From contig JAUSKV010000124.1 in NCBI GenBank assembly GCA_030646745.1, forward strand, positions 1-8,820: a stretch of 8,820 nucleotides of DNA, read 5' to 3'. The notes beneath the pieces are model-generated. The model did no database searches, was not told the origin of the DNA, and was given only the letters and a program-made list of their open reading frames with translations. Shown here one piece after another: positions 6,343 to 8,820 of this stretch. This stretch comes from Sulfurimonas sp. Lineage in GTDB: Bacteria > Campylobacterota > Campylobacteria > Campylobacterales > Sulfurimonadaceae. Positions within the stretch are counted from its first letter, which is position 1, and each line of letters starts with the position of its first letter. A program made the translations under genes and the position numbers.

Positions 6343-8558
6343 AAACTTCTAACAAATCTAAAATCGAGTTGTTAATTACACAACTTGATTTAGATGAGCA
6401 TATCAACACATTTAAAAATTTCTTCTCCCGTGAAGCTTCTTTGTTCATCGAAGGCGACCAAGAGCTTCATTTTCGCTACATAAAAGCACTTGATGCCATA
6501 GAGTTTAAAGCACCTCCGAAAATTGCAAACTTTGCAAATATCAAAGGGCATTTAAGCAAACGAGGTGTTTTGAACTTTGAGCAGATTTTTGAAATTATCA
6601 AGGTTGTGCGATACTTTAGATACTTCAGAAACCGTGAGTTGGGCGGTCTTATCGGCGAGTGGATGGAGAAATTTATCATCGACGATAGATTTGAAGAGAT
6701 AGAAAAATATTTTAGTGCCGATGGACATTTTAACGAAAATCTGGATGAGACACTTTTTGGTTTGAGCGCAAGAATAAAAGAGCATAAAGCCAACATGAGC
6801 GGCTCACTCAAGCGAATGATGTCAAGCCCGAAACTTGCAGGGTATTTAGTCGATTCTCAGGTTCATTTTATCAACGATGAGGAGTGTCTTTTAGTGCGCG
6901 GCGGATTTAACCATGTACTCAAAGGTGCGGTTATTTCAAGAAGCAGCGGCGGATTCTTTTATGTCTCTCCCGACATTATCCTAAAAACAAAAGAGCAGAT
7001 TCGCTACATTCAGCAAGAGAGAGAGACAATCTTCTACTCCTATGCAAAAAGTTTTTCTGCAAAATTAGCCGAACTTCAGCCCTTTATTGCCTTTATTGAC
7101 AAAGAGTTTGACAAGTTTGACAACTATCAGGCAAGAGTCCTTTTTGCAAAAGCAAAGGGTTTGCAAATCATCAAATCAAAAAATGACTCTAAAATAGTTC
7201 TTGATAGTTTCATCCACCCTGCTCTGCACAAAGCGAAACCCATCCATGTAGATTTTTCTAAAAATATACTTATGATTACGGGTGTAAATGCCGGCGGTAA
7301 AACGATGCTTTTAAAATCTATCTTGGCATCTGCTTTTATGGCTAAATATATTATCCCGATGCGTTTAAATGAACATAAATCGCATATCGGCTCCTTTAAA
7401 AATGTTTTAGCAATCATAGACGACCCGCAAAATGTAAAAAACGACATTTCGACTTTTGCAGGAAGAATGCAAGAGTTTTCTAAAATTTTTGAGTACAAAT
7501 CGGCTCTTGTAGGCGTAGATGAGATAGAACTCGGAACAGACAGCGACGAGGCGGCGGCACTTTTTAAAGTCATCCTTGAAGAGCTTGTTGCAAAAAACCA
7601 AAAGATAGTCGTTACAACCCACCACAAACGGCTCGCCGCTCTTATGGCTGACCGTGACGATGTGGAGCTTATGGCGGCGATTTATGACGAAGAAGCGCGA
7701 ACGCCTACTTATGAGTTTATGCAGGGAATCATCGGGAAGAGTTACGCTTTTGAGACTGCCAGCAGATACGGCATTTCAAATAAAATCGTTCAAGAAGCCA
7801 AAGTGGTTTACGGCGATAACAGCGAAAAGCTCAATATTCTTATTGAGAGAGGCTCACAACTCGAACGCGAACTCAAACAAAAACACAAAGCGGTGGACGA
7901 AAAACTGGAATCTTTAAGACAAAAAGAACAGGATTTGAAAGAGCAGAGAGAGCAACTTTTTCTTGAAATGGAGAAACAAAAAGATTCCCTCAAACTCACT
8001 TATGACGCGGCAATCAACGAAGCAAAAAATGCGGCAAAAGCCGGAGACAGCGCGGCAATCCACAGAGCCATGGACAGAGCAAAAAAATCAGTTCCTCAGC
8101 CAAAAGCAGAAGAACAAAGACGGCATGTAGATTTCAAAGTGGGCGACAAAGTAAAGTACCACAGCAAAAAAGGGGTTATCATCTCTCTTACAAGCAACAA
8201 TGATGCGATGATAGAGATAGAAGGAATGAAACTTCGCGTCAAAACAAAGCAGTTAAAACATACAGAAATTATAAAATCAAAACATAAAACCGATGTAAAA
8301 ATAAGTGTAGAAAAAAGAGCCGGACTCAAATGCGATTTACATGGCATGCGAGCCGAAGAAGCCGAAGAAGTTTTAGATAAATTTATCTCCGATGCGCTTA
8401 TCTCCGGCTGGGATGAAGTTTTGATTTATCATGGAATCGGCACCGGAAAGCTCTCTTATGCGGTTAAAAATTTTCTGGCATCGCACCCAAAAGTAAAAAA
8501 GTTTGAAGATGCACCCCAATACATGGGCGGATTTGGCGCGAAAGTCGTGACACTTTAA
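6333..8558 (+). CDS. mutS2: MutS2 family ATPase with KOW-like and Smr domains
   Basis: A 741-residue MutS2. It lacks the mismatch-recognition domain of MutS. Residues 1-290 are the helical core/lever; the ABC-type ATPase follows with Walker A GVNAGGKT (317-324), DISTFAGRM (371-379), Walker B ALVGVDE (391-397) and the H-loop TTHHKRL (428-434). A charged coiled coil covers about 485-565, a KOW-like segment about 600-645, and the Smr domain about 665-741 with DLHG (668-671) and HGIGTGKL (700-707). MutS2 proteins are linked to suppression of homologous recombination and, in Bacillus, to rescue of collided ribosomes. The start must be the GTG at 6333: a stop lies just upstream in frame, and the next candidate (TTG at 6369) would cut into the conserved N-terminus. 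No clear ribosome binding site precedes it, so translation probably depends on the overlapping upstream gene. The Walker B/signature stretch is unusual (see findings). Confidence 0.95.
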   Translation: MRIETSNKSKIELLITQLDLDEHINTFKNFFSREASLFIEGDQELHFRYIKALDAIEFKAPPKIANFANIKGHLSKRGVLNFEQIFEIIKVVRYFRYFRNRELGGLIGEWMEKFIIDDRFEEIEKYFSADGHFNENLDETLFGLSARIKEHKANMSGSLKRMMSSPKLAGYLVDSQVHFINDEECLLVRGGFNHVLKGAVISRSSGGFFYVSPDIILKTKEQIRYIQQERETIFYSYAKSFSAKLAELQPFIAFIDKEFDKFDNYQARVLFAKAKGLQIIKSKNDSKIVLDSFIHPALHKAKPIHVDFSKNILMITGVNAGGKTMLLKSILASAFMAKYIIPMRLNEHKSHIGSFKNVLAIIDDPQNVKNDISTFAGRMQEFSKIFEYKSALVGVDEIELGTDSDEAAALFKVILEELVAKNQKIVVTTHHKRLAALMADRDDVELMAAIYDEEARTPTYEFMQGIIGKSYAFETASRYGISNKIVQEAKVVYGDNSEKLNILIERGSQLERELKQKHKAVDEKLESLRQKEQDLKEQREQLFLEMEKQKDSLKLTYDAAINEAKNAAKAGDSAAIHRAMDRAKKSVPQPKAEEQRRHVDFKVGDKVKYHSKKGVIISLTSNNDAMIEIEGMKLRVKTKQLKHTEIIKSKHKTDVKISVEKRAGLKCDLHGMRAEEAEEVLDKFISDALISGWDEVLIYHGIGTGKLSYAVKNFLASHPKVKKFEDAPQYMGGFGAKVVTL

Positions 8559-8583
8559 AAACAATATAAAGAGAAAGTGTTAC
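8547..8583 (+). terminator. Weak hairpin overlapping the mutS2 stop codon
   Basis: GTGACACTTT (8547-8556) pairs with AAAGTGTTAC (8574-8583), ten pairs with one G-U, around a 17-base loop holding most of the stop codon and following bases. No U-run follows at once, although an AT-rich stretch (TATTATAATTTTA) comes 10 bases later. It may end or slow the operon transcript before the next promoter, or be a chance repeat. Confidence 0.3.
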
Positions 8584-8595
8584 AACTTAGAGTAT

Positions 8596-8601
8596 TATAA
8601 T
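8596..8601 (+). promoter_or_regulatory. -10 box of the PhnD-like gene
   Basis: TATAAT lies 18 bases before the ATG, which would place the transcription start very close to the GAGG ribosome binding site at 8609-8612. No -35 is evident at the usual distance. The short leader makes this less certain than the other promoters in the window. Confidence 0.4.
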
Positions 8602-8619
8602 TTTATGCGAGGTTAAAAA

Positions 8620-8820
8620 ATGAAGTTTTTTACTCTATTGTTAATGAGTATTTTTACATTCTCTCTTATGGCAAATGATATTGTCTTTGGCGTTGTTCCG
8701 CAACAAAGTCCCTCTATTTTAATTGAAAAATGGACGCCTGTAGTAAATTATTTATCAAAAACGACAGGTTTGAATATAGTGCTCAATATTGAAAAATCTA
8801 TACCGGAATTTGAGAAAAAT
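8620..8820 (+). CDS. PhnD-like periplasmic substrate-binding protein, N-terminal part
   Basis: The frame is open from the ATG at 8620 to the window edge (67 residues). Residues 1-18 are a Sec signal peptide (MKFFTLLLMSIFTFSLMA), with cleavage likely after A18. The mature start, NDIVFGVVPQQSP, followed by WTPVVNYLSKTTGLNI, matches the opening of PhnD-type phosphate/phosphite/phosphonate-binding proteins (the first beta strand, then the helix over the ligand cleft). GAGG at 8609-8612 precedes the ATG by 7 bases. Such domains occur either as free ABC-transporter binding proteins or as the sensor part of histidine kinases and diguanylate cyclases; the rest of the gene would decide. The ligand cannot be told from this fragment. 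Confidence 0.75.
   Translation, partial: MKFFTLLLMSIFTFSLMANDIVFGVVPQQSPSILIEKWTPVVNYLSKTTGLNIVLNIEKSIPEFEKN

Noticed and set aside
7127..7627. A 166-codon minus-strand frame
   Set aside because: It lies wholly opposite the conserved ATPase domain of mutS2 and shows no family motif or start signal.
1..8820. CRISPR array, tRNA genes, insertion sequences or long direct repeats
   Set aside because: I read the window for regularly spaced repeats, tRNA-like cloverleaf arms with a TTC loop, and transposase motifs, and saw none.

Overview
The window looks like a piece of a Campylobacterota (epsilonproteobacterial) chromosome, probably from a Sulfurimonas-like free-living relative. This is inferred from the low G+C content with AAA/TTT-rich codon use, tightly overlapping gene starts, AT-rich promoters with a good -10 but no clear -35, a small c-type cytochrome lipoprotein, and the character of the MurC, DapC-like and MutS2 proteins. 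No database search was possible, so the genus is a guess.

Region 1 (1-1054) is the 3' end of what looks like a mobile or defence module: the last 45 codons of a lysine-rich protein overlap by 20 bases a 311-residue HNH endonuclease with a CxxC...DH...N...CxxC core. HNH proteins of this kind are often the nuclease partner of an SMC/ABC-type ATPase (the PtuA-PtuB/Septu arrangement, also found with some retrons). The partner gene lies almost wholly outside the window, so that identification is tentative. Region 2 (1055-2347) is a stand-alone gene for an AAA-type ATPase with a C-terminal DUF4143-like part. It has its own promoter and a perfect operator-like dyad between the -10 box and the ribosome binding site. 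These first genes are visibly richer in A and T than the rest and look like accessory DNA.

Region 3 (2348-2928) holds a minus-strand gene for a c-type cytochrome lipoprotein, convergent with the ATPase gene. A perfect 14-bp inverted repeat sits between the two stop codons. A divergent intergenic region (2929-3053) then carries back-to-back -10 boxes.

Region 4 (3054-8558) is a compact plus-strand operon of five genes, joined by overlaps or gaps of a few bases: a DapC-like aminotransferase, an unrecognised 167-residue helical protein, murC, an unrecognised 109-residue membrane protein, and mutS2. The aminotransferase and MurC both feed peptidoglycan synthesis (diaminopimelate supply and addition of L-alanine to UDP-MurNAc). 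MutS2 acts on nucleic acids or ribosomes. The two unknown proteins sit within this core operon. The window ends (8620-8820) in the start of a secreted PhnD-like substrate-binding protein under its own promoter.

I found no tRNA, rRNA, CRISPR array or insertion sequence. No gene-free stretch exceeds 300 bases. I see no convincing new system. The points most worth a second look are the truncated HNH module at the left edge, the operator-like dyad of the ATPase gene, the altered Walker B/signature region of MutS2 with its GTG start, and the two uncharacterised proteins in the cell-wall operon.
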